A DNA stretch of 64,000 nucleotides, from NCBI RefSeq assembly GCF_003946305.1, contig NZ_RHNS01000002.1, positions 186,001 to 250,000 of the forward strand, read 5' to 3'. The stretch's first letter is position 1; every line of letters starts with the position of its first letter. This document shows positions 44,255 to 53,210 of the stretch, piece after piece. A program made the position numbers and the translations under genes. Under the pieces are notes generated by a model. It saw only the letters and a list, made by a program, of their open reading frames with translations, was not told where the DNA came from and made no database searches. The DNA is from Lacticaseibacillus porcinae. GTDB taxonomy: Bacteria; Bacillota; Bacilli; Lactobacillales; Lactobacillaceae.

Positions 44255-44838
44255 TAAATCACACCTTTCGTCGATGGAATGCCTTTAACTTCAGGGTTTA
44301 AGTTCACCGCAGCACGCAAGGCACGACCGAGAGCCTTGAACAAGGTCTCAATTTTGTGGTGCGTGTTTCTTCCATATAAAACTGTCGCGTGTAAGTTGAA
44401 TTCTCCGGCAAAAGCGATCGCTTGGAAAAAGTCTTGGGTGACTTCGGTGTCATAGCCGCCGAGCTTCGGGTTATCGAATTCTGCTTCAAACACCAAGTAC
44501 GCACGACCAGATAAGTCGACGACCACGCGACTCAGGGTTTCATCGAGTGGGACAAAGGCAGTCCCGAAGCGTTCAATACCAGCTTTGTCGCCTAATGCTT
44601 GTTTGAAACATTCACCGATGACGATACCGACATCTTCAGTGGTGTGGTGTGGATCGACGTCTAAGTCGCCATCTGCTTTGACCACTAACCCAAAGCGACC
44701 GTGTTTGGCAAAAGCATTCAACATATGATCGAAAAAGCCGATCCCAGTGTCGATATCGATGGTTGAATAATCATCTAAGTTTAAGCTGACGTAAATTTTC
44801 GTTTCTTTGGTATTGCGAGTGATTTCTGCTGTGCGCAT
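44254..44838 (-). CDS. hisB: Imidazoleglycerol-phosphate dehydratase
   Basis: 194 residues, the monofunctional dehydratase size. [16 protein letters not shown] and [20 protein letters not shown] are metal-binding motifs repeated in the second half ([14 protein letters not shown]). No HAD phosphatase domain is fused, unlike enterobacterial HisB, so histidinol phosphatase must come from another gene. The start is set to ATG 44838 by AGGAGG; the longer frame overlaps hisD. Confidence 0.95.
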   Translation of the reverse strand: MRTAEITRNTKETKIYVSLNLDDYSTIDIDTGIGFFDHMLNAFAKHGRFGLVVKADGDLDVDPHHTTEDVGIVIGECFKQALGDKAGIERFGTAFVPLDETLSRVVVDLSGRAYLVFEAEFDNPKLGGYDTEVTQDFFQAIAFAGEFNLHATVLYGRNTHHKIETLFKALGRALRAAVNLNPEVKGIPSTKGVI

Positions 44839-44848
44839 AAGCTGCCTC

Positions 44849-46138
44849 CTATTTTGCGTCGTCTTCAAAACGAGATTCAATGGCGCGAGCGTGGGCTTCG
44901 AGGCCTTCAGTGCGAGCCAATATGGTGATGGCACTGGCTTCTTTTGCTAAGGCTGGTTGGGTGTATTGCACGAATTGGATACGTTTGACGAAATCTTCAA
45001 CGCCTAGTGGTGAGAAGAACCGTGCTGTCCCAGCAGTCGGTAAAATGTGGTTAGGACCCGCCACGTAATCGCCTAAAGGTTCTGAGGCGGTCCGGCCTAA
45101 GAACACTGAGCCGGCGTTTTGAATGCGGTTGAGGTAAGTGATCGGTTCGTCGACTTGGACTTCCAAGTGTTCAGGAGCGATCAAGTTCATTAAATCAAAG
45201 GCTTGATCTAAATCTTTGGTGATGGCAATGAAGCCTTCGTTTTCAACCGAAGCGCGAGCGATTTCTTCCCGTGGTAAGGTTTTGAGTTGACGTTCGATTT
45301 CTGCGCTGACCGCTTTAGCAACTTCAAGGCTTGGGGTGACGAGCATTGGCCGAGCGAGCTTGTCATGTTCCGCTTGAGATAATAAGTCAGCAGCTAGTTG
45401 CCGAGCGTTGGCCTTTTCGTCAGCGATCACACCGATTTCAGAAGGTCCGGCGATCATGTCAATGGCAACTTGGCCGAAGACTTGCTTTTTCGCAGTGGCG
45501 ACGAAGATGTTCCCAGGGCCCATGATCTTATCCACCCGCGGGATGCTTTCAGTGCCAAAAGCTAATGCTGCGATGGCTTGCGCACCGCCGATTTGGTAAA
45601 CGGCATCGACGCCTGCGAGTTTTGCCGCAGCCAGTACTGCCGGGTTGATGCCTTCTGGTTGTGGTGGTGTCACCATGACGATGTTTTTAACCCCGGCAAT
45701 TTTTGCTGGAATGGCCGCCATCATGATCGTGGAAGGATAGGCAGCTGTGCCACCTGGGACGTATAAACCAACTGCGGCTAATGGGGTGAGCTTTTGGCCG
45801 CGGATGACACCTAGTTGTTTGGCATCGATAAAGCCGCGGGAGACTTCTTGCTCATGGTAGCTGGTGATGTTTTTCTTAGCCAAGCGCAAGGCGTCGAGTA
45901 GTTCTTCAGAACAAGCGTTGTAGCCGGCTTCAATGGTTTCATCAGAAACTCGGAATTCATCGACTTGGGTTTTATCGAATTTGGCGGAATATTCTTTTAA
46001 CGCTTCATCGCCTCGAGTGCGAACATTGGCAATAATGTCTTGAACTGCCGATTCCACTTCTGGGCGGCTAGCCGCTTGTTGTTCACGTTTGGTAACTTGG
46101 TTTTCTAATTCTTCAAATGATCCAGTTAAAATTTTCAT
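44849..46138 (-). CDS. hisD: Histidinol dehydrogenase
   Basis: 429 residues. [26 protein letters not shown] and [37 protein letters not shown] are the nucleotide and zinc regions; IAPEHLEVQ and [23 protein letters not shown] hold the catalytic Glu/His pair and a zinc ligand. It performs the last two oxidations to histidine. Overlaps hisG by 4 nt. Confidence 0.96.
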   Translation of the reverse strand: MKILTGSFEELENQVTKREQQAASRPEVESAVQDIIANVRTRGDEALKEYSAKFDKTQVDEFRVSDETIEAGYNACSEELLDALRLAKKNITSYHEQEVSRGFIDAKQLGVIRGQKLTPLAAVGLYVPGGTAAYPSTIMMAAIPAKIAGVKNIVMVTPPQPEGINPAVLAAAKLAGVDAVYQIGGAQAIAALAFGTESIPRVDKIMGPGNIFVATAKKQVFGQVAIDMIAGPSEIGVIADEKANARQLAADLLSQAEHDKLARPMLVTPSLEVAKAVSAEIERQLKTLPREEIARASVENEGFIAITKDLDQAFDLMNLIAPEHLEVQVDEPITYLNRIQNAGSVFLGRTASEPLGDYVAGPNHILPTAGTARFFSPLGVEDFVKRIQFVQYTQPALAKEASAITILARTEGLEAHARAIESRFEDDAK

Positions 46139-46767
46139 AAGGCAGCCTCCTGAATGGCTTGTTGTAATTGTAAAAGCAGTTGTTTGATCTCACCTTGTTT
46201 TTGCTTTAAGGCGAGTTTGTTGACGACTAGGTGCGTGGATACTGGCATTAACTCCGCGTAAACTTGCAGGTGATTTTCTCGCAAGGTATCGCCAGTTTCA
46301 ACGATATCGACGATCGCGTCGGCTAATCCGACTAATGGTGCTAATTCGACTGAGCCTTCAATTTTGATGATTTCAACATCTTCGCCGATCGTGTTGAAGT
46401 AGTCTTGAGTGATTTGCGGATACTTGGTGGCGATGATCTTGCGTCGCGCCAGCCCTGGGTCAAAATCTTTGGTTGACGCTAAGACGAAGTGACAACGACC
46501 AGTATTGAGATCGAGCATGTCGTATTGTGGATTGCGTTGTTCGACGAGAATGTCTGACCCGACGATTCCCACATCCATCGCTCCGCCGTTGAGATAAGTT
46601 AAAACGTCTGGGCCTTTAGCTAAGATCACATGATAGTTGGGATCATCATTGAAAATCAACCGCCGTCCTTTGTTGAGGATCGGGTCAATGTTCATACCTG
46701 CGCGTTTGAGTAGTGGTAACACCATTTTTTCGGTGCGGCCTTTGGTTAAGGCAATGTTGATCGTCAT
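46135..46767 (-). CDS. hisG: ATP phosphoribosyltransferase catalytic subunit, short form
   Basis: 210 residues, the short form that needs HisZ. Motifs: IALTKGRTEKMVLPLLKRAG at the start, GGAMDVGIVGSDIL, and the PRPP-binding DAIVDIVETGDTLREN. It catalyses the first committed step. It is coupled to hisZ by a 4-nt overlap. Confidence 0.96.
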   Translation of the reverse strand: MTINIALTKGRTEKMVLPLLKRAGMNIDPILNKGRRLIFNDDPNYHVILAKGPDVLTYLNGGAMDVGIVGSDILVEQRNPQYDMLDLNTGRCHFVLASTKDFDPGLARRKIIATKYPQITQDYFNTIGEDVEIIKIEGSVELAPLVGLADAIVDIVETGDTLRENHLQVYAELMPVSTHLVVNKLALKQKQGEIKQLLLQLQQAIQEAAL

Positions 46768-47894
46768 TGTGTCACCTCCTGAGTTAAATCAATTAATTTG
46801 GCACCGAGACTTTCTGCTTGGGTGCGGGCTTGGCGCAAGTTGTCATATAAACAAAGCGTTGCATTAGGCGTTTGTTGCACCAAGGATTGGGCCTGTGCCC
46901 ACTGACTTTCGTTGAAAAAGATCAAGGTCGGTTGTGGTTTGGGGGTGTCTGGTAAAGCAAGGCTTAACGCGTCAACATCAAATGAGAAACCAACTGCTGG
47001 CTGCAAGGTTTGTTGAAAACTGGATAATAAGCGATCATAGCGACCACCGGAGAACAAGTAATCTGCAGACTGTTTGGCATAAGCGCGAAAAACTAAGCCG
47101 GTGTAATAAGGTTGTGGTGTCGGGCTAGATAAGTCGACGGTCAGCTGCAATTGTGGGGCGTTTGTTTGCAGAAATGCCACCGTCGCTTTCAAGTTAGCGA
47201 CCGCTTGTTGCAAGGCTGGCAGCGCTGGGATCTTGGCTAAGACCTCTGAAGCGTCCCCGAACAACCAAGGCCATTGGGCTAAGAAATCATTTAGCGGGGA
47301 TGCTGGGAGACGTTTGAGTTGTTCAGCATATTGGGTGAGGTTTTTGGCAAACAAGGCTTGCTTTAGAGTGTCACGGGCAACTTCTGGGAGTTGTTCAAGG
47401 ACAGTGTCGACGAAGCTGGCGTCTGATAATTCTAAGGTGACGTTTTGAATCCCTAAGTCTTTGCATAAGCCTGCTGCCAGCAACAAACATTCTGCTTCAG
47501 CTTTTTGACCAGGATAACCGATAATTTCTACGCCAGCTTGGGTGATTTGGTTGTAGCCGCCTGAGTGCCGCTTTTTGATGCGAAACACATCGCCGACGTA
47601 ACACCACTTAGTCGGTGGCGTGATCCCAGTGGTACTCATCACCCGCGCGACTGGCAACGTCAGATCAGGTCGCAAAACTAAAGGTTCACCAGATTCTTCT
47701 AGGAATTGATAGGCATTTTCTAAAGTTGGTGCCATGGCATCAAACACAGCGCGATATTCCAACACTGGGGTTTTGATCGGGGCAAAGCCGGCTTTAATAA
47801 AACGTTGTTGTAAGGTGTTGGTCAGTTGCACTTTTTTTAATGCTAACGGTCCGAATTCATCGCGGGTACCGATGGGTAAGTTGCGTTTGGACAT
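46764..47894 (-). CDS. hisZ: ATP phosphoribosyltransferase regulatory subunit
   Basis: 376 residues, a paralogue of histidyl-tRNA synthetase without catalytic activity. MSKRNLPIGTRDEFGPLALKK, PLVLRPDLTLPVARVM and SADYLFSGGRYDRLLSSF are class II synthetase-like motifs. It assembles with HisG and conveys histidine feedback. GTG 47903 is in frame, but GGAG 8 nt upstream favours ATG 47894. First gene of the operon, directly behind the T-box. Confidence 0.94.
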   Translation of the reverse strand: MSKRNLPIGTRDEFGPLALKKVQLTNTLQQRFIKAGFAPIKTPVLEYRAVFDAMAPTLENAYQFLEESGEPLVLRPDLTLPVARVMSTTGITPPTKWCYVGDVFRIKKRHSGGYNQITQAGVEIIGYPGQKAEAECLLLAAGLCKDLGIQNVTLELSDASFVDTVLEQLPEVARDTLKQALFAKNLTQYAEQLKRLPASPLNDFLAQWPWLFGDASEVLAKIPALPALQQAVANLKATVAFLQTNAPQLQLTVDLSSPTPQPYYTGLVFRAYAKQSADYLFSGGRYDRLLSSFQQTLQPAVGFSFDVDALSLALPDTPKPQPTLIFFNESQWAQAQSLVQQTPNATLCLYDNLRQARTQAESLGAKLIDLTQEVTQ

Positions 47895-47927
47895 GTGTTT
47901 CACTCCTTTTGGTCATGAGGATACAAA

Positions 47928-48232
47928 AAATCGCCCACGACAAGTCATTAGACTTATCGAGGACGATTCATTCACCGCGGTTCCACCTCTGTTTGTCGCC
48001 ACTTCACAATGACGACCTCACACTGCCGATCAACAGCGGCCACATGGCGATTGTTGAGGGTAGCTATGATAACGCAATTCCTGCGTGCCCTCCTACTTGA
48101 TTCAGAAAGCAAGTTCATAGATGTGGACGTGTTGGGTAGCGATCCCTTCTCAGCTAGTGGGACTCTCTTAACACCCTGAACAACACGCGGTTTCTAATCA
48201 CAACTTCATTTGATTAATGTTTATTTAATATG
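47928..48232 (-). promoter_or_regulatory. T-box leader (histidine) of the his operon
   Basis: The minus strand carries the T-box core AGGTGGAACCGCGGTG (rc of 47973-47988), then a terminator (stem within 47928-47970, T-tract before hisZ). Upstream, Stem I can be drawn with CGTGTT/AACACG, GGGT/ACCC and TCCC/GGGA arms plus an AGAGA bulge. His CAC triplets occur in the expected stretch, but I cannot fix the specifier. Uncharged tRNA-His should favour the antiterminator and allow his transcription. Confidence 0.88.
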
Positions 48233-48238
48233 TCTATC

Positions 48239-48266
48239 ATATTAGCTCATTTTTCGAGGATGTCAA
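48239..48266 (-). promoter_or_regulatory. Promoter of the his operon
   Basis: On the minus strand TTGACA (48266-48261), 16-nt spacer, TAATAT (48244-48239); start near 48232. Confidence 0.75.
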
Positions 48267-48288
48267 GCACCCAATTTAATTTTTTTCA

Positions 48289-48320
48289 CAAAAAAAGCGC
48301 CTGCCGCAGCAGACACTTTG
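48289..48320 (-). terminator. Terminator of the Nudix ADP-ribose hydrolase gene
   Basis: On the minus strand AGTGTCTGC and GCAGGCGCT pair around TGCG, followed by TTTTTT. Confidence 0.8.
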
Positions 48321-48325
48321 AACCG

Positions 48326-48880
48326 TTAGCGAACAAACGCCATATAATAGCTAATTGCAGACACACTTTGGGCACTGGCGATACGACCGTCTTGTACCGC
48401 TTCAAGCACTTCTTTCAACGGGACGAAGGCGCTGGTAACGAATTCATCTTGATCAAAATGTTTCGCGGCTTTTTTCTCAGGATCAACAGCCGCCAAAAAC
48501 AAATGCACCACTTCATCGGTCATGCCTTCACTGGAGCGCACGGCACACAGTGGGGTCAAGCTTTGGGCTAAATAGCCGGTTTCTTCTTCCAACTCGCGTT
48601 TGGCTGCTTGCTGTGGTGTTTCACCCTCATCGATCAAGCCCGCAGGCAAGGCGTAAGCTTCGGCGTTGATGCCGATACGATATTCGCGATTGATCAAAAC
48701 TTGATCGTCATCAGTGATCGCAAGCAGCGCCACAGCTGGCGCGTGTTCGATCAAATCACGTTGCACCGTTAACCCATCTGGCGTTTGAACTTGATTGTTG
48801 GTGACGTTAAAAATATGGCCGGTGTAGCTGATTTCACTGGATAAAATTTTCCCTTTGGCACTATCAGATTGAATAAACAT
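48326..48880 (-). CDS. ADP-ribose pyrophosphatase (Nudix family)
   Basis: 184 residues. Nudix box GLIDEGETPQQAAKRELEEETGYLAQ, preceded by the ADPRase-type strand ALLAITDDDQVLINREYRIGINAEAYALPAG; a SSEGMTDEVVHLFLA segment follows. It splits ADP-ribose to AMP and ribose-5-phosphate. The frame extends upstream, but GGAGG before ATG 48880 fixes the start. Confidence 0.9.
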   Translation of the reverse strand: MFIQSDSAKGKILSSEISYTGHIFNVTNNQVQTPDGLTVQRDLIEHAPAVALLAITDDDQVLINREYRIGINAEAYALPAGLIDEGETPQQAAKRELEEETGYLAQSLTPLCAVRSSEGMTDEVVHLFLAAVDPEKKAAKHFDQDEFVTSAFVPLKEVLEAVQDGRIASAQSVSAISYYMAFVR

Positions 48881-48925
48881 GTCTGCCTCCAAAAAACAGC
48901 CGCTGAACGCGCGGCTGTTCGTCAA

Positions 48926-49789
48926 TTATTTACTTTCGTCTTTGATCCAGCCTAACGCGATCGCGCGTTCACCTAGGTGAGTGCCGATGACCGGACCGAA
49001 ATAAGAGCGTTCAATGCGTACTTGCGGGAACTTGGCTTGTAGTTCCGCTTGCCAACGGTCACCTTCTTCAGGATCGTTGGCATCGATCACCCAAGCAAGG
49101 ATCGGATAATCGACGCGTTCAAGTTCTTGGGTAAATAAATCTTCGATCCGTGCGTAGGCTTTTTTCAGCGAACGGATCTTCTCAAAGGCAACGATTTTGT
49201 GTGAGTCATCGTCAAAGGTCAGCAAAGGTTTGATCTTAAGCATCCCACCGATAAACCCTGCAGCGTTAGACAAACGCCCACCGCGGACTAAGTTTTGTAA
49301 ATCGTTGACTAAGAAATATTCGCCGGTGGTCGCCCGTAGTTCATCCATGTGGGTGACGATTTCATCAACGTTTTTACCTTCGGCGGCCATGTGGGCAGCG
49401 GTTAAGACTAATTGACCCATTAAGATCACGGTGATCTGAGAATCATACACCACGACATGTGCTGGTTCGAAGTCCGCAGCGGTAGCTTTTAATGTGTTCA
49501 CGAAACCGGAGATCGTGCTGGCTAAGTGAATACTTAAAATTGTGTCATAGCCTTCATTAGCTAAGTCTTCATAAACCTTCAACACTTCGCCTAAAGGAGG
49601 CTGGGAGGTGTTGGGGAAAGTTTTGGCGGTGCGTAATAACTTATAGTAATCTGCAGTTTGAATATCCTTGCCTTCATCGTAAACCGTCCCATCCAAAATC
49701 ACTGGAATCGGCACGACTTTAATGTGGTTAGCTTGGATCTGTTCTTCAGAAAGATACGCAGTGCTGTCGGTGACGACGGCGATCTTCAT
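48926..49789 (-). CDS. DegV-family fatty acid-binding protein
   Basis: 287 residues. The N-terminal KIAVVTDSTAYLSEEQIQANHIKVVPIPVILDG and the TSQPPLGEVLKVYEDLANEGYDTILSIHLASTISGF motif (lipid phosphate-binding) define DegV/FakB proteins. They present fatty acids to the FakA kinase for phospholipid synthesis. FakA is not in the window. An in-frame GTG at 49798 is possible; ATG 49789 gives the family N-terminus. Confidence 0.88.
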   Translation of the reverse strand: MKIAVVTDSTAYLSEEQIQANHIKVVPIPVILDGTVYDEGKDIQTADYYKLLRTAKTFPNTSQPPLGEVLKVYEDLANEGYDTILSIHLASTISGFVNTLKATAADFEPAHVVVYDSQITVILMGQLVLTAAHMAAEGKNVDEIVTHMDELRATTGEYFLVNDLQNLVRGGRLSNAAGFIGGMLKIKPLLTFDDDSHKIVAFEKIRSLKKAYARIEDLFTQELERVDYPILAWVIDANDPEEGDRWQAELQAKFPQVRIERSYFGPVIGTHLGERAIALGWIKDESK

Positions 49790-49875
49790 GCGGTTCACCC
49801 ACTTTTCTAGAATTCACTGCATTATCGTACCATATTTTCACAGATTTTTGAATGCAGAGGCGTACTTGTCATAAA

Positions 49876-49884
49876 TGGTATAAT
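49876..49884 (+). promoter_or_regulatory. rqcH promoter (extended -10)
   Basis: TGG-TATAAT with an upstream TG; a clear -35 is absent, typical of extended -10 promoters. Confidence 0.6.
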
Positions 49885-49915
49885 AGAAACAGACATTTTT
49901 TTACAGGAGGCGCTC

Positions 49916-51613
49916 ATGTCATTTGATGGTATTTTCACCCACGCCATGGCCCACGAACTGGCTGACTTATTAGTCGGTGGTCGGGTCAACAAAATTCAAC
50001 AACCTTATCCTTATGAAGTGGTGCTCACAATTCGTGCTCGGCGCAAAAACTGGCCGTTGTTATTGTCTGCCCATCCAGAATACGCCCGTGCGCAAATTAC
50101 GCAAATTCCCTTTGCCAATCCCAAAACTGCAAACACCTTTACGATGACCTTGCGCAAGTACCTAGCCTCGGCCCAATTGATGCGCTTGGCGCAAGTCGAT
50201 AACGATCGGGTATTGCACTTAGATTTTAAAACGCGCGATGAACTCGGTGATGACTTATCGCTGCGCTTGGTGGTCGAATTCATGGGTCGGCACTCGAATA
50301 TCACCTTAGTCAATTTGGTGACTAATAAAATCATTGACTTGATCCACCACGTTTCCCCTGATCAAAACCGCTACCGATTGTTGTTGCCTGGAGCTGATTA
50401 TGTGGAACCGCCAAAGCAAGACAAAGTTGATCCTTTCGTTGACGATACCCGCGGCTATTTGGAACTGATGAAAACCACAGATGTGCCGTTGGCCAAGTTG
50501 TTGCAACGGCATTATCAAGGCTTAGCCAGTGATTCCGCTAATGAGTTGGCGGCTCGATTGATGAGTGGGGATGCTGATGCCGCTTGGAATCAGTTTATCG
50601 CTGACATCAATCACGCAACCCCAACGATCACGACTGGTGACAAAGTCTATTTTTCAGCGACACCTTATCAGACTTTGGCTGGTGACGTTGAGACTTATCC
50701 TACCGCCAGTGAGATGCTGGATGCTTTTTACGCTAAAAAAGCGGAACATGATCGCGTCCGTCAGCTTGGCAGCAACTTGATCCATCCGTTGAAGAATTTG
50801 ATCGAAAAAGATGAAAAGAAGCAAAAAAAGCTTGCAGCTACATTGAAGTCCACTGAAAAAGCTGATGATTATCGAATTCGCGGGGAGTTGTTGTCAACGT
50901 ATTTGAATCAAGTGGAACGCGGGATGACTGAAATCACCTTGCCGAACTTCTATGATGACAACAAACCGTTGAAGATCAGTTTGTCCAATGAATTGTCACC
51001 GTCGAAAAACACGCAACGCTACTTCACCAAATATCAAAAACTCAAAAATGCTGTGGCCTTCGTACATGAACAAATGGCTGATAACCAAGCAGAATTGGAC
51101 TATTTGACTGGTGTTATGACCCAAATCGAATTGGCCGCGCCAAAAGATTTGGATGATATTCGCAGTGAACTGCAACAAGGTGGCTTTTTGAAAGTGCAAC
51201 ACAAAGGCAAAAAAGCCCCTAAGCATAAAGTCGCTAAGCCGGAAGAATTCTACGCTAGCGATGGCACCAAGATCCAAGTCGGCAAAAACAATTTGCAAAA
51301 CGACCAGTTGACCTTACGGACGGCCAATAAATCAGACATCTGGCTCCATGCCAAAGATGTCCCAGGCTCGCATGTCATCATCAGCTCCCCAAACCCCAGC
51401 GACAAAACCTTGCTGGAAGCGGCGAACTTGGCAGCTTATTTCTCGAAGTCTCGTGCTAGTGCCAATGTGAAAGTCGATTGGATCGAAGTCAAAAAGATCC
51501 GCAAACCAAACGGCGCGCGCCCAGGTTTTGTGGTTTATGAAGGCCAGCGCACTGTGGTGGTGACGCCAGACGAAGAATTAGTCGCCAAATTGCGTCAAAA
51601 GCCCACAATGTAA
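49916..51613 (+). CDS. rqcH: Ribosome quality control protein RqcH (NFACT; formerly FbpA)
   Basis: 565 residues. NFACT-N domain start SFDGIFTHAMAHELADLLVGGRVNKIQQPYPYEVVLTIRA, central helical/coiled-coil region (about 270-430, Lys/Glu-rich), and the NFACT-R block NDQLTLRTANKSDIWLHAKDVPGSHVIISSPNPSDKTLLEAANLAAYFSKSR. RqcH binds obstructed 50S subunits and adds C-terminal alanine tails. Older annotations call it fibronectin-binding. CAGGAGG sits before the ATG. Confidence 0.94.
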   Translation: MSFDGIFTHAMAHELADLLVGGRVNKIQQPYPYEVVLTIRARRKNWPLLLSAHPEYARAQITQIPFANPKTANTFTMTLRKYLASAQLMRLAQVDNDRVLHLDFKTRDELGDDLSLRLVVEFMGRHSNITLVNLVTNKIIDLIHHVSPDQNRYRLLLPGADYVEPPKQDKVDPFVDDTRGYLELMKTTDVPLAKLLQRHYQGLASDSANELAARLMSGDADAAWNQFIADINHATPTITTGDKVYFSATPYQTLAGDVETYPTASEMLDAFYAKKAEHDRVRQLGSNLIHPLKNLIEKDEKKQKKLAATLKSTEKADDYRIRGELLSTYLNQVERGMTEITLPNFYDDNKPLKISLSNELSPSKNTQRYFTKYQKLKNAVAFVHEQMADNQAELDYLTGVMTQIELAAPKDLDDIRSELQQGGFLKVQHKGKKAPKHKVAKPEEFYASDGTKIQVGKNNLQNDQLTLRTANKSDIWLHAKDVPGSHVIISSPNPSDKTLLEAANLAAYFSKSRASANVKVDWIEVKKIRKPNGARPGFVVYEGQRTVVVTPDEELVAKLRQKPTM

Positions 51614-51693
51614 CTCTGACGTAACATTATAATCAAAATTAAATATTTTGTTACAGTTTTGCCCCTACTCTTGTCAAGTGAAATCGCTATACT
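51609..51693 (+). promoter_or_regulatory. Promoter region of LysM/3D gene 1 with WalR-like box
   Basis: TGTAAC-N5-CGTAAC (51609-51625) differs by one base from the WalR consensus TGTWAH-N5-TGTWAH. TTGTCA is followed after 11 nt by TATACT (51688-51693). The paralogue at 54305 has TTGTTA, 11 nt, TATACT, so this spacing is shared. WalR control of YocH-like genes is known in Bacillus; here it is inference. Confidence 0.45.
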
Positions 51694-51734
51694 CATGGTA
51701 GGAAAAACAATTAGACCCGTAAACTACTTGAGGA

Positions 51735-52553
51735 GTGAGCATCATCAAAAAATCACAATTAGCATGGCTCTTCACCCCTGCGCTGGCGCTGCTTCCTGGC
51801 ACTATCTTGGCACAAGGACACGAAGTCAAAGCCGATACCAATACCGACACCGATACTGACTACACCGTTAAATCTGGTGATACCTTGTCTCAAATTGCTT
51901 TGGACAAGAACACGACAGTCAATGACTTGGCAACGACCAACAACATTGCCAACAAGAACTTGATTTTGGTGGGTCAACAATTAAAAGTTAAAACCGCTAC
52001 CCCTGTTGCTGACAACACCTATACGGTTAAAGCCGGTGACACCTTATCTCAAATTGCGTTAGACCACGATACGACCACTGCGGCATTGGCTGCAGCAAAC
52101 AACTTGTCCAATGCTGATTTGATCTTGGTGGGTCAAACGTTAAAGCTTACCGCTGCCGCTGCTACTACCACTAGCACGCAAACGACGACGGCGCCTGCAC
52201 AAACGACCACCACGCAACAATCGACAAGCACTGCGACGACGACATCAACTAGTACCGCTGCCGCAACGACCACTGGTGCTACCACCAACTACGGCACATT
52301 CAAGTTGTCATTCTACGATCCTGCTGTGTTAGGCTCCAACATGGGCTACAGCGGTGTTGCTGCCAATTTGTCCGTCTTCCCTAAAGGCACGCATTTGAAG
52401 ATCACGTTGTCCAATGGCACTGTTTGGTATCGGACCGTTAATGATACCGGTTCGTTTGCTTATTCCAACCCGCATCAATTAGACGTTGCCATGCCTTCCA
52501 GCCAAATTCCAAGTGCTGGGATCTTGTATGCAACTGTTGAAGTGTTACATTGA
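51735..52553 (+). CDS. Secreted LysM-LysM-3D domain cell-wall protein 1
   Basis: 272 residues if read from GTG 51735. Signal peptide about 1-33 ([31 protein letters not shown]), LysM at 43-85 ([19 protein letters not shown]...) and 96-138, a Thr/Ala/Ser-rich linker, then a 3D domain (about 190-272) with D195, D237 (TVNDTGS) and D250 (QLDVAMPS). These proteins bind and probably cleave peptidoglycan (YocH-like). AGGAG overlaps the GTG, which is unusual. Comparison with the paralogue at 54305 suggests the true start is ATC 51741 or ATC 51744. Own terminator downstream. Confidence 0.82.
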   Translation: MSIIKKSQLAWLFTPALALLPGTILAQGHEVKADTNTDTDTDYTVKSGDTLSQIALDKNTTVNDLATTNNIANKNLILVGQQLKVKTATPVADNTYTVKAGDTLSQIALDHDTTTAALAAANNLSNADLILVGQTLKLTAAAATTTSTQTTTAPAQTTTTQQSTSTATTTSTSTAAATTTGATTNYGTFKLSFYDPAVLGSNMGYSGVAANLSVFPKGTHLKITLSNGTVWYRTVNDTGSFAYSNPHQLDVAMPSSQIPSAGILYATVEVLH

Positions 52554-52560
52554 TCTTCTT

Positions 52561-52588
52561 AGCCTCCTGTCATGGGAGGCTTTTTTTA
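52561..52588 (+). terminator. Terminator of LysM/3D gene 1
   Basis: AGCCTCC (52561-52567) pairs with GGAGGCT (52575-52581), then a T-tract. Confidence 0.85.
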
Positions 52589-52615
52589 TGCGATAAAATT
52601 TTTTGCACCAAATGC

Positions 52616-52644
52616 TTGACAACTTTGTTAGCGCTTGCTAAAAT
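52616..52644 (+). promoter_or_regulatory. Promoter of candidate RNA-2
   Basis: Perfect TTGACA (52616-52621), 17-nt spacer, TAAAAT (52639-52644); start expected near 52651. Confidence 0.75.
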
Positions 52645-52650
52645 GCGATT

Positions 52651-53121
52651 ACCATGTTAAGGGTATGGCTTCTTGACATGGTATGGGTCAACCTGGCAAA
52701 GTTTAAGACTCATGGTTTCAAAGTGACGTGTGGTGGCTGGAACGCACGCACTGCTCCCCGCGGGCTAGTCTATCGGCATGCCAAAGTTCTGCCGACCAAT
52801 TTCCTATTGCGGCCAAAGTGAGTCACCGCTGGTTTGATTGATTGAAATAATTTTCGTTGCGTCGCTTCCTCAAATGGATGGTCTTCAACTTCACAAAGCT
52901 CTGTTGGCCTCAGGTTGTAGATGTGCGCTTCAACGTTAGTTCAATTGATCAGATCATGTGCAACGCGGATCCAAAGTTCTACCTTTACCCACAGTGATCT
53001 TGGTGCTGTGGCGCAGCCCCCAAAGTGCCCGTGGTGACGTTAGTTTTACCCTAGTTTTTTGGGACTAGGCCCTACTTAATGATGATATTTTTGAAGAGTC
53101 AGGCGATGCCTGGCTATTTTT
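52651..53121 (+). ncRNA. Candidate structured non-coding RNA of about 470 nt (RNA-2)
   Basis: The interval runs from a near-consensus promoter to a terminator (AGTCAGGC 53097-53104 with GCCTGGCT 53108-53115, then ATTTTTG) with no credible protein on either strand. It begins with ACCATGT/ACATGGT (52651-52657, 52676-52682). Further hairpins: CGGCA/TGCCG (52774-52778, 52790-52794), GCGG/CCGC (52809-52812, 52826-52829) and CCACAG/CTGTGG (52989-52994, 53006-53011). The hexamer CAAAGT occurs six times plus one CAAAGC, at least two copies within hairpin loops. No known RNA family is recognised. Confidence 0.6.
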
Positions 53122-53210
53122 GCGCCTCAAAATTGAAATGGTTTGAATTTAGGAGTGTTTTTTAGGAGGTTGGCGCATGCGGTGATATGCTAAAAATGGA
53201 GGTGAACGCG

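Noticed and set aside
52651-53121. Type III toxin-antitoxin locus (repeat RNA, terminator, toxin)
   Set aside because: The repeated motif is only a short loop sequence at irregular spacing, not tandem near-identical 20-40 nt repeats, and the downstream protein is too long and does not look like ToxN/AbiQ.
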